Shown: positions 25,741 through 34,909, counted from the stretch's first letter. The stretch: 64,000 nucleotides of DNA from Streptomyces sp. NBC_00193 (GCF_026342735.1 NZ_JAPEMM010000001.1:496001-560000), one strand, 5' to 3'. Numbers and translations are program-made. Notes: a model not told the origin generated them from the sequence alone.

Positions 25741-26583
25741 TCAGGGGGCCGGCGATTCCTGGCCGGTCCCCGGCGCCGGGGACTTCGGGGGCGTGCTGCT
25801 CGGCGAAGGATCGGGCTTCGGGGGCGTGGTGCTCTGCGAGGGATCGGGCTTCGGCGGGGTCGGGCTGGGGCTGGACGACGGGTCGGCGGACGGCGAGGTG
25901 TCCGGGTCGGGCTTCGGGCTCCGGCCGCCGTTCGACGGCGAGGAGCTCGGGGAGGTCCCGGTGTCCGGGGTCTTCCCGCCCTTCTCCCCCGTGCCGTTGC
26001 CCGTGCCCCGCTCCTCCTTGGGCGGGTCGGGCTTGTAGTCGCGGGCCTTGCCGACTCCGGCCGTGAAGATCGTGTCGCCGCCGGCGCTGACCGAGGTGCC
26101 GGCCACGGCCTCGTAGGTTCCGAGGCCGCCGAGCGCTATGGCGAAGGCCGCCCCGGAGGCCAGGGCCGTCCGCTTCCAGCCCCGCATCCGGGTGCCGTGG
26201 ACCGTGCCCGCGCCGAACTCCTCGTCGGACGGCGGGCCGCCGACGGAGACGGTGCCCAGCAGCATCGTGCCGTCCGGCGCCCGCCCCGCGGGAGCGGACC
26301 CGGGCCCGTCCACGGGGACCTGACGGGCCTTCGGCCGGGCCGACTCGCGCAGCTGGTCGCCGGTGCGGCGGAAGAAGTGCTGGATGACGGGTCCGCCCGC
26401 GGTGGCCACCACGCTCACCACGCCGGCGCCGAGGATGGTCCCGTAGACGCCCATCTGTGAGGCGAGCAGGGCCGCCGCGACCGTGGCGAGGGAGGAGCCC
26501 GCGACCTGAGCCGCGCTCAGATCGAGCTTCTTCTTCTCCTTCTCCTGCTCCGGTCCCACGTCCAGCACCGTCTTCTGACCCAT
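25741..26583 (-). CDS. Conserved membrane protein with Pro/Ser/Asp-rich C-terminal tail
   Basis: A 280-residue protein of unknown function. The N-terminal part has two hydrophobic stretches (LATVAAALLASQMGVYGTIL, AGVVSVVATAGG). A third near residues 130-150 (LASGAAFAIALGGLGTYEAV) is probably a membrane span. The last 90 residues are low-complexity with repeated PKPDPS/TPPKPDPS units, as in cell-wall-spanning tails. The start MGQKTVLD is chosen because AGGGG is spaced correctly there. It is convergent with the lactone oxidase gene (18 bp apart). Confidence 0.7.
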   Translation of the reverse strand: MGQKTVLDVGPEQEKEKKKLDLSAAQVAGSSLATVAAALLASQMGVYGTILGAGVVSVVATAGGPVIQHFFRRTGDQLRESARPKARQVPVDGPGSAPAGRAPDGTMLLGTVSVGGPPSDEEFGAGTVHGTRMRGWKRTALASGAAFAIALGGLGTYEAVAGTSVSAGGDTIFTAGVGKARDYKPDPPKEERGTGNGTGEKGGKTPDTGTSPSSSPSNGGRSPKPDPDTSPSADPSSSPSPTPPKPDPSQSTTPPKPDPSPSSTPPKSPAPGTGQESPAP

Positions 26584-26647
26584 CGCCATCCCCTGCGTGT
26601 CCTGCCCCTCGCGCTCCAACGCCTTCTCCCGTTACTGACACGTCAGC

Positions 26648-26667
26648 GAAACGGATAGTTCCGTTTC
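26648..26667. promoter_or_regulatory. Inverted repeat upstream of the membrane protein gene
   Basis: GAAACGGA (26648-26655), TAGT, TCCGTTTC (26660-26667): a perfect 8-bp palindrome 65 bp upstream of the minus-strand start. Operator or hairpin; factor unknown. Confidence 0.45.
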
Positions 26668-26932
26668 CGGAGATTTTGTGAAGGAAGACACCCGAAAACG
26701 GGCGCGCGTGCAGGTCCGGCCGGATATGGACCCGATCGAGGGCAGCCCAACTCCCGCCGTCCGGGACAAGTTCGGCGGCGCGGCGGTCCACCCAGGTGGC
26801 CCGAATGGAGTACTGTGGCGAGCCCTGGGGCCGTCCTTCCTTTCGGATGTCCGGACTCGGGAGAGGGGGCCGGCTGATGGAAAAACGGCACTCGAGACCG
26901 GCGATGCCGCGGTATTGCACGGGATCCTGCTG

Positions 26933-26960
26933 CGCACAGTAATCATTCGGTCACTGTGCG
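26933..26960. promoter_or_regulatory. Inverted repeat upstream of sepH
   Basis: CGCACAGT (26933-26940) and ACTGTGCG (26953-26960) form a perfect 8-bp inverted repeat around a 12-base AT-rich centre, 162 bp upstream of the sepH start. Confidence 0.4.
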
Positions 26961-27121
26961 TGCCCAACAGGTAACCGTGCCATAACAGCGATCAAGGGCG
27001 CATGCCCGACACGCCGGTTTAACTCGGCAAGGTAGTGGCAGGCTGCACCCGGGCAGGCCACACTCGACTAGCGGAAGCAGCGACGCACGTGACGTCGGCA
27101 GGCACCACCCGGGAGGTCCCC

Positions 27122-28138
27122 ATGCCCGAACTGCGTGTCGTGGCCGTCTCAAATGACGGCACACGACTGGTGCTCAAGGCTGCGGACAGCACGGAGTACA
27201 CGCTTCCGATCGACGAGCGTCTCCGGGCTGCCGTGCGCAACGACCGTGCGCGCCTGAACCAGATCGAGATCGAGGTGGAGAGCCACCTCCGCCCCCGCGA
27301 CATCCAGGCCCGCATACGGGCCGGTGCCTCCGCTGAGGAGGTCGCTCAGCTGGCGGGCATCCCCGTCGACCGCGTACGCCGCTTCGAGGGCCCCGTGCTC
27401 GCCGAGCGCGCGTTCATGGCGGAGCGGGCCCGCAAGACCCCCGTGCGCCGGCCCGGCGAGAACACCGGACCCCAGCTCGGCGAGGCCGTGCAGGAACGGC
27501 TCTCGCTGCGCGGCGCCGAGAAGGAATCCGTCCAGTGGGACTCCTGGCGCCGCGACGACGGCACCTGGGAGGTCCTGCTGGTCTACCGGGTCGCGGGCGA
27601 ACCGCACTCGGCGAGCTGGACGTACGACCCGCCGCGCCGGCTGGTCGTGGCCGTGGACGACGAGGCCCGCTCGCTGATCGGCGAATCGGACGACCTGCCG
27701 GCGACCCCGGAGCCGAGCTTCCCGTTCGTGCCGAGGATCGCGCGACTGCCCCGCGACCGGCCGCTGGACCGGGCGCTCGACCGCCAGATGGAACGCCCCA
27801 CGGCTCCCGCTCCCCCGCCGGAGCCGGAGCCCGAGGAAGAGCGGGACACGCTGACGGCACTGCTGGAGGCGGTACCGAGCTTCCGCGGCGACCTGGTGGT
27901 CCCGGAGCCGGTGACCGAACCGGAGGTGGAGGAGCCGCCCGCCGCTTCGGCGTCGGCCGGTGCGGGTTCCGCGTACGCGGACGTCCTGATGCCGCGCACC
28001 GTGGCGGGACACCGGGACCGGCTGACGGGCACGACCGACCGGCAGGCGGAGGCCGACGGGGTGCGGCCCGGCCGCCGCGCGGCGGTGCCGAGCTGGGACG
28101 AGATCGTCTTCGGCACCCGCCGCAAGAAGCAGGAGTAG
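27122..28138 (+). CDS. sepH: Septation protein SepH
   Basis: A 338-residue actinobacterial cell-division protein that binds FtsZ and promotes filament assembly and bundling. The N-terminal DUF3071 domain (about 1-165) includes a helix-turn-helix-like segment (GASAEEVAQLAGIPVDRVRR). The middle is long, acidic and proline-rich. The C-terminus carries the conserved motif VPSWDEIVFGTRRKK. The ATG follows GGGAGGTCCCC. It is monocistronic, ended by the hairpins at 28151-28217. Confidence 0.93.
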   Translation: MPELRVVAVSNDGTRLVLKAADSTEYTLPIDERLRAAVRNDRARLNQIEIEVESHLRPRDIQARIRAGASAEEVAQLAGIPVDRVRRFEGPVLAERAFMAERARKTPVRRPGENTGPQLGEAVQERLSLRGAEKESVQWDSWRRDDGTWEVLLVYRVAGEPHSASWTYDPPRRLVVAVDDEARSLIGESDDLPATPEPSFPFVPRIARLPRDRPLDRALDRQMERPTAPAPPPEPEPEEERDTLTALLEAVPSFRGDLVVPEPVTEPEVEEPPAASASAGAGSAYADVLMPRTVAGHRDRLTGTTDRQAEADGVRPGRRAAVPSWDEIVFGTRRKKQE

Positions 28139-28150
28139 GCCCGGACCCGT

Positions 28151-28217
28151 CCGGTCCGAGGCGGCGGCGGACACCACCACCGCCTCGGACCGGCTCCGGT
28201 CCTCGGACCGGAGCCGG
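28151..28217. terminator. Two overlapping hairpins between sepH and the sulfurtransferase gene
   Basis: Hairpin 1: CCGGTCCGAGGCGG (28151-28164) with 28180-28193, 14 bp perfect. Hairpin 2: CCGGCTCCGGT (28190-28200) with ACCGGAGCCGG (28207-28217), 11 bp. They share four bases, and CCTCGGACCGG occurs twice (28183-28193, 28201-28211), so alternative pairings exist. It probably terminates both convergent genes. Confidence 0.85.
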
Positions 28218-28229
28218 TGCAGTCCCCCG

Positions 28230-29090
28230 CTAGCCCGGCAGCTCGCCGACCGCGACCTCGCGCGCCGGGTCCGCCGACCATTCCGACCAGCTGCCCGCGT
28301 ACAGCGCTGCCGGGATGCCCGCCGCCGCCAGCGCCAGGACCTCGTGGGCCCCCGAGACGCCCGAGCCGCAGTACACCCCGACCGGGGTGGCGGTCTCGGC
28401 GTGCACGCCCAGGCCTTCGAAGCGGGCCCGCAGGGCGTCGCGGTCCAGGAGCAGGCCGTCGGATCCCGTGTTCTCGGTGGTCGGCGCCGACAGCGCTCCC
28501 GGGATGTGGCCCCCGACCGGATCGATCGGTTCGACCTCGCCCCGGTACCGCTCGCCCGCCCGTGCGTCCAGCAGCACACCCGTCCGGGCCAGCGCCGCCG
28601 CGCCGTCCGCGTCCAGCAGTCCGATGGCACCCGGATTTGGCTTGAAATCACCCTCGCTCACAGGAGTGACCTCGGCCGACAGCGGACCGTCACCGGCCTG
28701 CCATGCGGCCAGTCCCCCGTCCAGGACCCGCACCCGCGGGTGACCCGTCCAGCGCAACAGCCACCACGCGCGCGCCGCCGCCCAGCCCAGGCCGCCGTCG
28801 TACACGACCACGGGCGTGTCCGACGAGACTCCGGCCCGCCGCATCACCGCCCCGAACTCCTCGGGATCCGGCAGCGGGTGCCGGCCGCCGGAGCCCGCCT
28901 GGCCTGCCAGTTCCGTGTCGAGGTCGACGTAGACCGCGTTCGGGAGGTGTCCGGCCTCGTAGGCGGGCCGCAGGTTCGGGCCGCCGAGCTGCCAGCGGAC
29001 GTCGAGGAGCACCGGGGGCAGCGGGCCGGCCAGCTCCTCCTTCAGGTCGGCGGCGGAGACGAGCGGTGAGCGGGGCGGGTTCGCAGTCAT
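28230..29090 (-). CDS. Sulfurtransferase (tandem rhodanese domains)
   Basis: A 286-residue thiosulfate/mercaptopyruvate sulfurtransferase. The first rhodanese domain (about 10-125) is inactive-type (VLLDVRWQLGG, YEAGHLPNAVYVDLD). The second (about 155-280) carries the active-site loop YCGSGVSGAH with the nucleophilic Cys at about 241. It moves sulfane sulfur to acceptors in the cytoplasm. ATG at 29090 or 29099 are both possible; GGGGAG is upstream of both. Confidence 0.9.
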   Translation of the reverse strand: MTANPPRSPLVSAADLKEELAGPLPPVLLDVRWQLGGPNLRPAYEAGHLPNAVYVDLDTELAGQAGSGGRHPLPDPEEFGAVMRRAGVSSDTPVVVYDGGLGWAAARAWWLLRWTGHPRVRVLDGGLAAWQAGDGPLSAEVTPVSEGDFKPNPGAIGLLDADGAAALARTGVLLDARAGERYRGEVEPIDPVGGHIPGALSAPTTENTGSDGLLLDRDALRARFEGLGVHAETATPVGVYCGSGVSGAHEVLALAAAGIPAALYAGSWSEWSADPAREVAVGELPG

Positions 29091-29284
29091 GCGGGCCATT
29101 TTGCTCCCCGGCGCACACCCCGCGTAACAAGCCGGACATCCACGGGGCCCGACGGGCCGCACTGATCCGGTCATCTCTCCCGGCTCCCGGAAAACCCGGC
29201 CGGTCGGGGCGCGCCGGGCCCGCCGGAGTGGAAGCATCAGCTCCGGGAAGGGTCACGAGCGTGACGACGGAGGAGACGGCTGAC

Positions 29285-30079
29285 ATGACCGAGGCATCGG
29301 AAGCAACGCGGCGCACGCCCGGCACGCCGTGCTGGGCGAGCCTGATGGTGCACGGCCTCGGTACCACCGAGGATTTCTACGCCGACTTGTTCGGCTGGGA
29401 GTACGAGCCCGGCCCCGAGCAACTCGGTCCGTACGTCCGGGCCATGCTCGGCGGGCGCGAGGTGGCCGGCATCGGCGAGATGCCCCCGGACCGGCAGCTC
29501 CCGGTGGCCTGGACCACGTACCTCGCCACGGACGACGCCGACGCCACGGCCGAATCCATCCGCTCCTGCGGCGGCACCGTCGCGGTGGGCCCGCTCGATG
29601 CCGGGGTCGCGGGACGGGTGGCGATCTGCTCGGACCCGCTGGGCGCGATCTTCGGGCTCTGGCAGGCGGCCTCCCACCTCGGGACCCGGCTGGCCGGGGG
29701 GCCGGGCACCCCGGTCTGGCACGAGCTGGTCACGCAGGACACCTCGACGGTCGGCAAGTTCTACGAGCACGTCTTCGGCCACGAGGCCCGCGCGCACGCG
29801 GGTGCGGGCGAGGCCGCCGAAGACTTCGACTACCTCACCCTGTCCCTGCAGGGCGTGCCGGTGGCCGCCGTGCACGGGGTCGGCCGCTCCCTGCCCCACG
29901 ACCGGGGGCCGCACTGGATGACGTACTTCGAGGTGGAGGACACCGACGCGGCCGCGGCCCGGGTCCAGCGGCTCGGCGGCGGGATCGTCCAGCCGCCGCG
30001 CGAGGGCCTGAGCGGCCGGCTGGCCGTGGTCACGGACCCCGAGGGCGCGGTGTTCACGCTCGTACGCGGCCGGGGCTGA
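29285..30079 (+). CDS. VOC-family protein with two glyoxalase-like domains
   Basis: A 264-residue protein made of two vicinal-oxygen-chelate domains (about 10-125 and 140-260). The first begins CWASLMVHGLGTTEDFYADL. The second begins PVWHELVTQDTSTVGKFYEH, with similar ends (VAICSDPLGAIFGLW and LAVVTDPEGAVFTLV). Members include glyoxalases, dioxygenases and antibiotic-binding proteins; no specific role can be assigned. The ATG follows GGAGGAGACGGCTGAC. It is convergent with the kinase-transporter gene (19 bp). Confidence 0.85.
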   Translation: MTEASEATRRTPGTPCWASLMVHGLGTTEDFYADLFGWEYEPGPEQLGPYVRAMLGGREVAGIGEMPPDRQLPVAWTTYLATDDADATAESIRSCGGTVAVGPLDAGVAGRVAICSDPLGAIFGLWQAASHLGTRLAGGPGTPVWHELVTQDTSTVGKFYEHVFGHEARAHAGAGEAAEDFDYLTLSLQGVPVAAVHGVGRSLPHDRGPHWMTYFEVEDTDAAAARVQRLGGGIVQPPREGLSGRLAVVTDPEGAVFTLVRGRG

Positions 30080-30098
30080 GGCCCCGGCCCCACCGCCC

Positions 30099-32600
30099 CT
30101 AGCGGAGCGGCTCGGCAGGCTGCCGTACGGCGCTGCGCGGGGCCCTGGCGTTGACCATCAGACCCGCGAGCACCGCGGCGAGCAGCACGCTGCCGAGCGC
30201 CCACCAGAGGGTGTCCGCGTATCCGCGCAGCCGGTCCTGGAAATCCACCGCGGAGGATTCGGCGAGGGCCACTGCGAGCAGTACGACGCCGATGGCTTCG
30301 CCGAGCTGCTGGGCCGTGCCGATGACCCCGGCCGTCGCACCGGCCTGCCGGGGGGCGATTCCGGCGGTCGCGACGTCGAAGACCGGCACGTAGGCCAGTC
30401 CGATGCCGAGGCCGATGAGGATCGATCCGGACAGCACCACCGGTACGGACGGCCCGCCGGATTCGAGGCCGGTCAGGACCAGCAGTCCGGCGGCCGTGAG
30501 CGCCATCCCCACCGCGATCAGGATTCCGGGCGCGACCCGGGGCGTCAGCCGGGCGGACACCTGGGTGGACCCGACGAGGATTCCGGCGGCCATGGGGAGG
30601 AGGAGCAGGGCGGCGCCGTCCGCCGAGTAGCCGAGGACCTCCCGGATCCAGAAGTTCAGGAACGAGAACAGCAGGAGGGTGCCGATGCCGGCCAGGAACA
30701 CGACGAGGAGCGCGCCGAGCCGGTTGCGGTCGCCCAGGACGCGGCCCGCGAGCACCGGGTTCGGCGTCCTGCTCTGCTGCCAGAAGAAGGCGCCGAGCAG
30801 GACGGCTCCGCCCACCAGCGGGAACAGCACGAGGGGCACGGTCCACCCGTGCGAACCGCCCGCGTAGAGGCCGTAGACGAGGGCGGCGAGGGCGGTGGAG
30901 CCGAGCAGGAGGCCGGGCGCGTCGAGGCGGGCGCCGGCCGGGTCCGGGCGGTCGCGCGGCAGGGCCAGGGCGACGACCAGGGCGATCACGGCGATGGGGA
31001 CGGCGACGTAGAAGCTCCACCTCCAGACCAGGTTGTAGGCGAAGCCTCCCGCGAACAGCCCGAGCACCGAACCGCCGCCGGCGAGCGCGGCGTAGACCCC
31101 GAAGGCCCTGCCGCGTCCCCTGGGGTCGGTGAAGCCGGTGGACACCAGGGCGAGTGCGGCCGGTGTCAGCAGGGCGGCGAAGGCGCCCTGGAGGGCGCGG
31201 GCCGAGATCAGCATGGCGGAGCTGGAGGCCGCGCCCCCGAGGGTGCAGGCCACCGCGAATCCGACCAGCCCGATGATCACCGACTGGCGGCGCCCCACCC
31301 GGTCCACGACGCGGCCGCCGAGCAGGAGCAGCGCGCCGAAGACCACCCAGTAGGTGACGAACACCAGGTCCATGCCGTCGTATCCGAGGCCGAACTCGGC
31401 GTGGACCAACGGCATCGCCAGGTCGAAGACCGTCCCTTCGAGCAGCACCACCAGCTGCACCAGGGCGGCCACGACCAGGCCCCGCCGGCGCCGGGTGTGC
31501 GGATCGGCGGGGGCCACGGCCGCCTCGGGCGGGGGGAGGGGCCACCCGTCGGCGGGTGTGGCCGCCGGGGACGGGCCGAAGCCCTGCGCGGGGCCGTAGG
31601 GTGCCGGGGCCGTGGGGGCGTACGCGGGCGGCGGGGGGAGCTGGGGGCGCGGGGAGGGGACCCGGGGGTCCTGCGGCGCGGCCGGGGCTTCGTCGAGCGG
31701 CGCGGGGGCGAAGTCCAGCAATTGGGCCGCGTGGCGGCCCAATTGGGCCAGGACCTGGCCCGGCAGCCATTCCCCGGGCTGGTCGGCGGCCGTACGCTCG
31801 GCCACCTGTGCGGGGGTCGGCCGCAGGGTCGGGTCCTTGTGCAGGCAGTCGCGGACGAGCTCGACGAGCTCCTCCGGCACGCCGGTCAGGTCCGGCTCCT
31901 CCTCGGCGACCCGGAAGAGGTGGGCGTTCAGGCCGGTGTCGGCGGCGCCGAAGAGGAGCCGTCCGGTGGCGGCGTAGACGAGGACGGCTCCGAGGCAGAA
32001 GACGTCGCTGGCGGGGGTGAGTTCGCGGCCGCGGACCTGCTCCGGCGACATGAAACCGGCCGATCCGATCAGCATGCCGGTATGGGTCAGCAGGCTGTCC
32101 CCGGCGAGGCTGTCCATGGCTCGGGCGATGCCGAAGTCGATGACGCGCGGGCCGTCGACGGTGATCAGGACGTTGGAGGGCTTGAGGTCGCGGTGGATCA
32201 GGCCCGCCTCGTGCACGGCCTGCAGGGCGAGGGCGAGCCGGTTGGCGAGGGTGCGCACGGAGTGCTCGGGCAGCGGCCCGAAGTCCTTGGCGACCACGGC
32301 GTGCAGATCGGGCCCCGGGATGTACCGGGTCGCCACCCAGGGCACGGCGGCCTCGGGGTCGGCGTCGAGCACGGCCGCGGTCCAGCTCCCGCCCACCCGC
32401 CGCGCGGCGGCCACCTCCCGGGCGAAGCGCCTGCGGAACTCCGGGTTGCCTGCGTACTCGGCCTGGACGACCTTCACGGCGACGGTGCGCCCGCCCTCGG
32501 ACCGGCCCAGGTAGACCAGGCCCATGCCGCCGGCCCCCAGCCGGGCGATCAGACGGTACGGGCCGATACGGGGCGGGTCTTCGACGATCAGCTGATCCAC
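30099..32600 (-). CDS. Serine/threonine protein kinase fused to a 14-helix MFS transporter
   Basis: An 833-residue two-part protein. Residues about 12-275 form a Hanks-type kinase with an intact glycine loop (LGAGGMGLVY), catalytic Lys43 (VAVKVV), HRDLKPSN at 136-143, the DFG motif at 155-157 and SPEQ at 185-188. A proline-rich linker (about 300-365) follows. Residues about 375-825 form a DHA2-type major facilitator transporter with about 14 helices and the loop motif GGRVVDRVGRRQSVI. The kinase could phosphorylate its own transporter or a nearby regulator, so that a signal controls export; this is inference. The ATG start is clean and the frame unbroken across the joint. Confidence 0.88.
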   Translation of the reverse strand: MDQLIVEDPPRIGPYRLIARLGAGGMGLVYLGRSEGGRTVAVKVVQAEYAGNPEFRRRFAREVAAARRVGGSWTAAVLDADPEAAVPWVATRYIPGPDLHAVVAKDFGPLPEHSVRTLANRLALALQAVHEAGLIHRDLKPSNVLITVDGPRVIDFGIARAMDSLAGDSLLTHTGMLIGSAGFMSPEQVRGRELTPASDVFCLGAVLVYAATGRLLFGAADTGLNAHLFRVAEEEPDLTGVPEELVELVRDCLHKDPTLRPTPAQVAERTAADQPGEWLPGQVLAQLGRHAAQLLDFAPAPLDEAPAAPQDPRVPSPRPQLPPPPAYAPTAPAPYGPAQGFGPSPAATPADGWPLPPPEAAVAPADPHTRRRRGLVVAALVQLVVLLEGTVFDLAMPLVHAEFGLGYDGMDLVFVTYWVVFGALLLLGGRVVDRVGRRQSVIIGLVGFAVACTLGGAASSSAMLISARALQGAFAALLTPAALALVSTGFTDPRGRGRAFGVYAALAGGGSVLGLFAGGFAYNLVWRWSFYVAVPIAVIALVVALALPRDRPDPAGARLDAPGLLLGSTALAALVYGLYAGGSHGWTVPLVLFPLVGGAVLLGAFFWQQSRTPNPVLAGRVLGDRNRLGALLVVFLAGIGTLLLFSFLNFWIREVLGYSADGAALLLLPMAAGILVGSTQVSARLTPRVAPGILIAVGMALTAAGLLVLTGLESGGPSVPVVLSGSILIGLGIGLAYVPVFDVATAGIAPRQAGATAGVIGTAQQLGEAIGVVLLAVALAESSAVDFQDRLRGYADTLWWALGSVLLAAVLAGLMVNARAPRSAVRQPAEPLR

Positions 32601-32874
32601 GGGCCGAGGATAGGGGAGCCGTCCCGCACGCGGGGGTGCATCGGCGGAATTCCGCCGAGCGGCTTCAGGAGCAGTCCGCGCAGGCCGGCGAAGCGTTCAA
32701 CGCCCTGATCTGCCCTCGTCGTACCCGCGGTCGGTCCTCGGCGCCGGCGTTGGGTGCGCCGTCCAGGGCGAGGACCGCCACCAGGGCGGCGCCGACCGAT
32801 CATGGAGAACGTCCGGTTGCCGGCGGCGGCTCGCGCGGGGACCGCTCGGGGCACCGGGCGCGCCGTCGCGGGAG

Positions 32875-33234
32875 TCAGTTGTGCGGGGCCGTTCCGCTGA
32901 CCCGGTGGTCGGCGTGGCTGAGGGCTTCCAGGACGAGTCGGCGCAGATGCCCGTCGCGCAGGCTGTAGTGGATGCGCCGGCCTTCGCGGCGGGTGTCCAC
33001 GAGGCCCGCCAGCCGGAGTTTCGCCAGGTGTTGGCTCACCGCGGTCCTCGACGCGTCGCACCGCTCGGCGAGCGAGCCGACGTCCGACTCCTCCCGGGCG
33101 AGCAGCCACAGGAGGTGCAGCCGGGTGACGTCCGAAAGCATCGCGAAGACCTCGGTCGCCTCGATGAGGCGCGCCCTGTCGGGATCCCGTAGGTGCGCAT
33201 CGGGTGCAGGTGGCTGGGGTTCGCGAGCGGGCAT
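32875..33234 (-). CDS. ArsR-family transcriptional repressor
   Basis: A 119-residue winged-helix protein (VFAMLSDVTRLHLLWLLARE, then the recognition region LAERCDASRTAVSQHLAKLR and the wing GRRIHYSLRDGHLRRLV). ArsR proteins leave DNA when a metal binds. The C-terminal helix has histidines (LSHADHRV, APHN) that could be ligands, as in NmtR-type Ni/Co sensors. It is divergent from a His-rich exporter gene, with a palindrome in between, so it probably represses that exporter. MPAREPQPP is chosen as start; the ribosome binding site is weak. Confidence 0.88.
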   Translation of the reverse strand: MPAREPQPPAPDAHLRDPDRARLIEATEVFAMLSDVTRLHLLWLLAREESDVGSLAERCDASRTAVSQHLAKLRLAGLVDTRREGRRIHYSLRDGHLRRLVLEALSHADHRVSGTAPHN

Positions 33235-33295
33235 ACCCCACAGAGTAGGTCGCTCCGGGAAGGGCCGGGGCGTCGGAGGAGCCGCAATCCACCAG

Positions 33296-33319
33296 ACATG
33301 TGCGCAGGTGCGCATGTGT
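33296..33319. promoter_or_regulatory. Probable ArsR operator in the divergent promoter
   Basis: An imperfect 24-bp palindrome centred on TGCGCAGGTGCGCA, flanked by ACATG and TGTGT. A plausible -10 hexamer, TACATT, follows at 33323-33328, 40 bp before the exporter start, so the repressor would block the promoter. Confidence 0.6.
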
Positions 33320-33367
33320 GGATACATTGGAGGCCCCGCCCCACCACCCGGCCCGGAGAGGGATCGC

Positions 33368-34729
33368 ATGCCGAGCGTCCTGCGCGACCGCACCTACCGC
33401 CGCCTGTTCGGCGCCCAGGTCATCGCCCTGACCGGCACGGGCCTGGCCACCGTGGCCCTCGGGCTGCTCGCGTACGACCTCGCGGGCGCCGACGCGGGCT
33501 CGGTGCTCGGCACGGCGCTCGCGATCAAGATGGTGGCGTACGTGGTCATCGCCCCGGCGGTCGCCGCGGTGGCCGACCGGCTGCCGCGCCGGGCCCTCCT
33601 GGCCGGCTCCGATCTGGTCCGGGCGGGGGTCGCGCTCGTCCTGCCGTTCGTGGACCAGGTGTGGCAGGTCTACGTCCTGATCTTCCTGCTGCAAACCGCC
33701 TCGGCCGCCTTCACGCCCGCCTTCCAGGCCCTGATCCCCGAGGTCCTGCCGGAGGAGCGCGACTACACGCGGGCCCTGTCGCTGTCCCGGCTCGCCTACG
33801 ACCTGGAGAGCCTCTTCAGCCCCGCGCTCGCGGCCGCACTGCTGTCGGTGGTCGCCTACGACCGGCTGTTCCTCGGTACGGCGGCCGGATTCCTCGGCTC
33901 GTCCGCGCTCGTGCTGTCCGCCGTCCTGCCCCGCCGGGCGCGGGCCTGCGCCGGGTCCGGGCCGGGTGCGTACGCCAAGGCCACCGCGGGGACGCGCCTG
34001 TTCCTCGGCGCTGCGCAGCTGCGGTCCCTGCTGGCCATGAACCTCGCGGTCGCGGCCGCCGGAGCCGTGGTCACGGTCAACTCCGTCGTGTACGTCCGGG
34101 ATTTCCTGGGGCTGTCCCCCGAGTCCGTCGCCCTCGCCCTCGGCGCGTACGGAGCCGGGTCCATGTCCGTGGCGCTGGCCCTGCCGCGGATCCTGGAGAA
34201 CCGCCCGGACCGGCGGGTGATGCTCACCGGCGCCCTGCTGCTCCCCGCGGCGTTCGGCGCCCTCGGCGTCATCACCTCGGCGCACGGCGGCGGTTGGCGG
34301 TGGCCCGCGCTGCTGGGCACGTGGGCGGTGTTCGGGGCGGCGTGCTCGATGGTGCTCACGCCCGCCGGCCGGGTGCTCCGGCGGGCCGCGCCGGAGGGGG
34401 ACCGCACCGCGGTGTTCGCCGCCCAGTTCTCCCTGTCGCACGCCGCCTGGCTGCTGACCTATCCGCTCGCGGGCTGGGTCGGCGCGAAGGCCGGGCTCGG
34501 GTGGGCGACGGCGGCGCTGGGCGCGGTCGCGCTCGCCGCCGCGGCCCTCGCCGCCCGCCTGTGGCCGGCCGGGGCGCCGACGGAGGAGGCCCGGGGCCAC
34601 GTACACGAGCACGAGCACCGCGGACTGACCCCCGGGCATCCGCACCTCCGCGGGGCGCGCCCGGCCGGAGCGGGGTGGCGGCACAGCCACCACCACTTCA
34701 CGGACGAACTGCACGCCGCCCACGGCTGA
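33368..34729 (+). CDS. MFS exporter with His-rich C-terminus (probable nickel/cobalt efflux)
   Basis: A 453-residue protein with 12 predicted helices (YRRLFGAQVIALTGTGLATV, then VVIAPAVAAVADRLPRRALL as the loop motif). The last 45 residues are rich in histidine (HVHEHEHRGLTPGHPH, WRHSHHHFTDELHAAHG), as in NreB-type nickel exporters. The divergent ArsR gene and the shared palindrome support metal-induced expression. GGAGAGGGATCGC precedes the ATG. The metal is inferred and not proven; zinc or copper remain possible. Confidence 0.8.
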   Translation: MPSVLRDRTYRRLFGAQVIALTGTGLATVALGLLAYDLAGADAGSVLGTALAIKMVAYVVIAPAVAAVADRLPRRALLAGSDLVRAGVALVLPFVDQVWQVYVLIFLLQTASAAFTPAFQALIPEVLPEERDYTRALSLSRLAYDLESLFSPALAAALLSVVAYDRLFLGTAAGFLGSSALVLSAVLPRRARACAGSGPGAYAKATAGTRLFLGAAQLRSLLAMNLAVAAAGAVVTVNSVVYVRDFLGLSPESVALALGAYGAGSMSVALALPRILENRPDRRVMLTGALLLPAAFGALGVITSAHGGGWRWPALLGTWAVFGAACSMVLTPAGRVLRRAAPEGDRTAVFAAQFSLSHAAWLLTYPLAGWVGAKAGLGWATAALGAVALAAAALAARLWPAGAPTEEARGHVHEHEHRGLTPGHPHLRGARPAGAGWRHSHHHFTDELHAAHG

Positions 34730-34909
34730 GCCGGGGGCGAGGGCGAGAGCGAGGGCGACCGAGCCGACGGCTTAGGGCCGACGGACTGAATTCGATCACC
34801 CGTTAGTCATAAGCGATCACACCGGCCGCACCCTTTCTGCCTATTTGTGTGAATAGATCACCGCACTGGTCCTCCTTGGGGCGAGTCCTCCTTCCCCGAA
34901 GGGCAGCCG

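Larger units (their letters stand above)
26584..27121. other. Intergenic region upstream of sepH and of the membrane protein gene
   Basis: This 538-bp divergent interval has no credible gene. It contains two inverted repeats (26648-26667 and 26933-26960). A TAGTGG at 27033-27038 and a TAGCGG at 27069-27074 could be -10 elements for sepH, but neither has a clear -35. A long leader or more than one promoter for sepH is possible. Confidence 0.5.
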
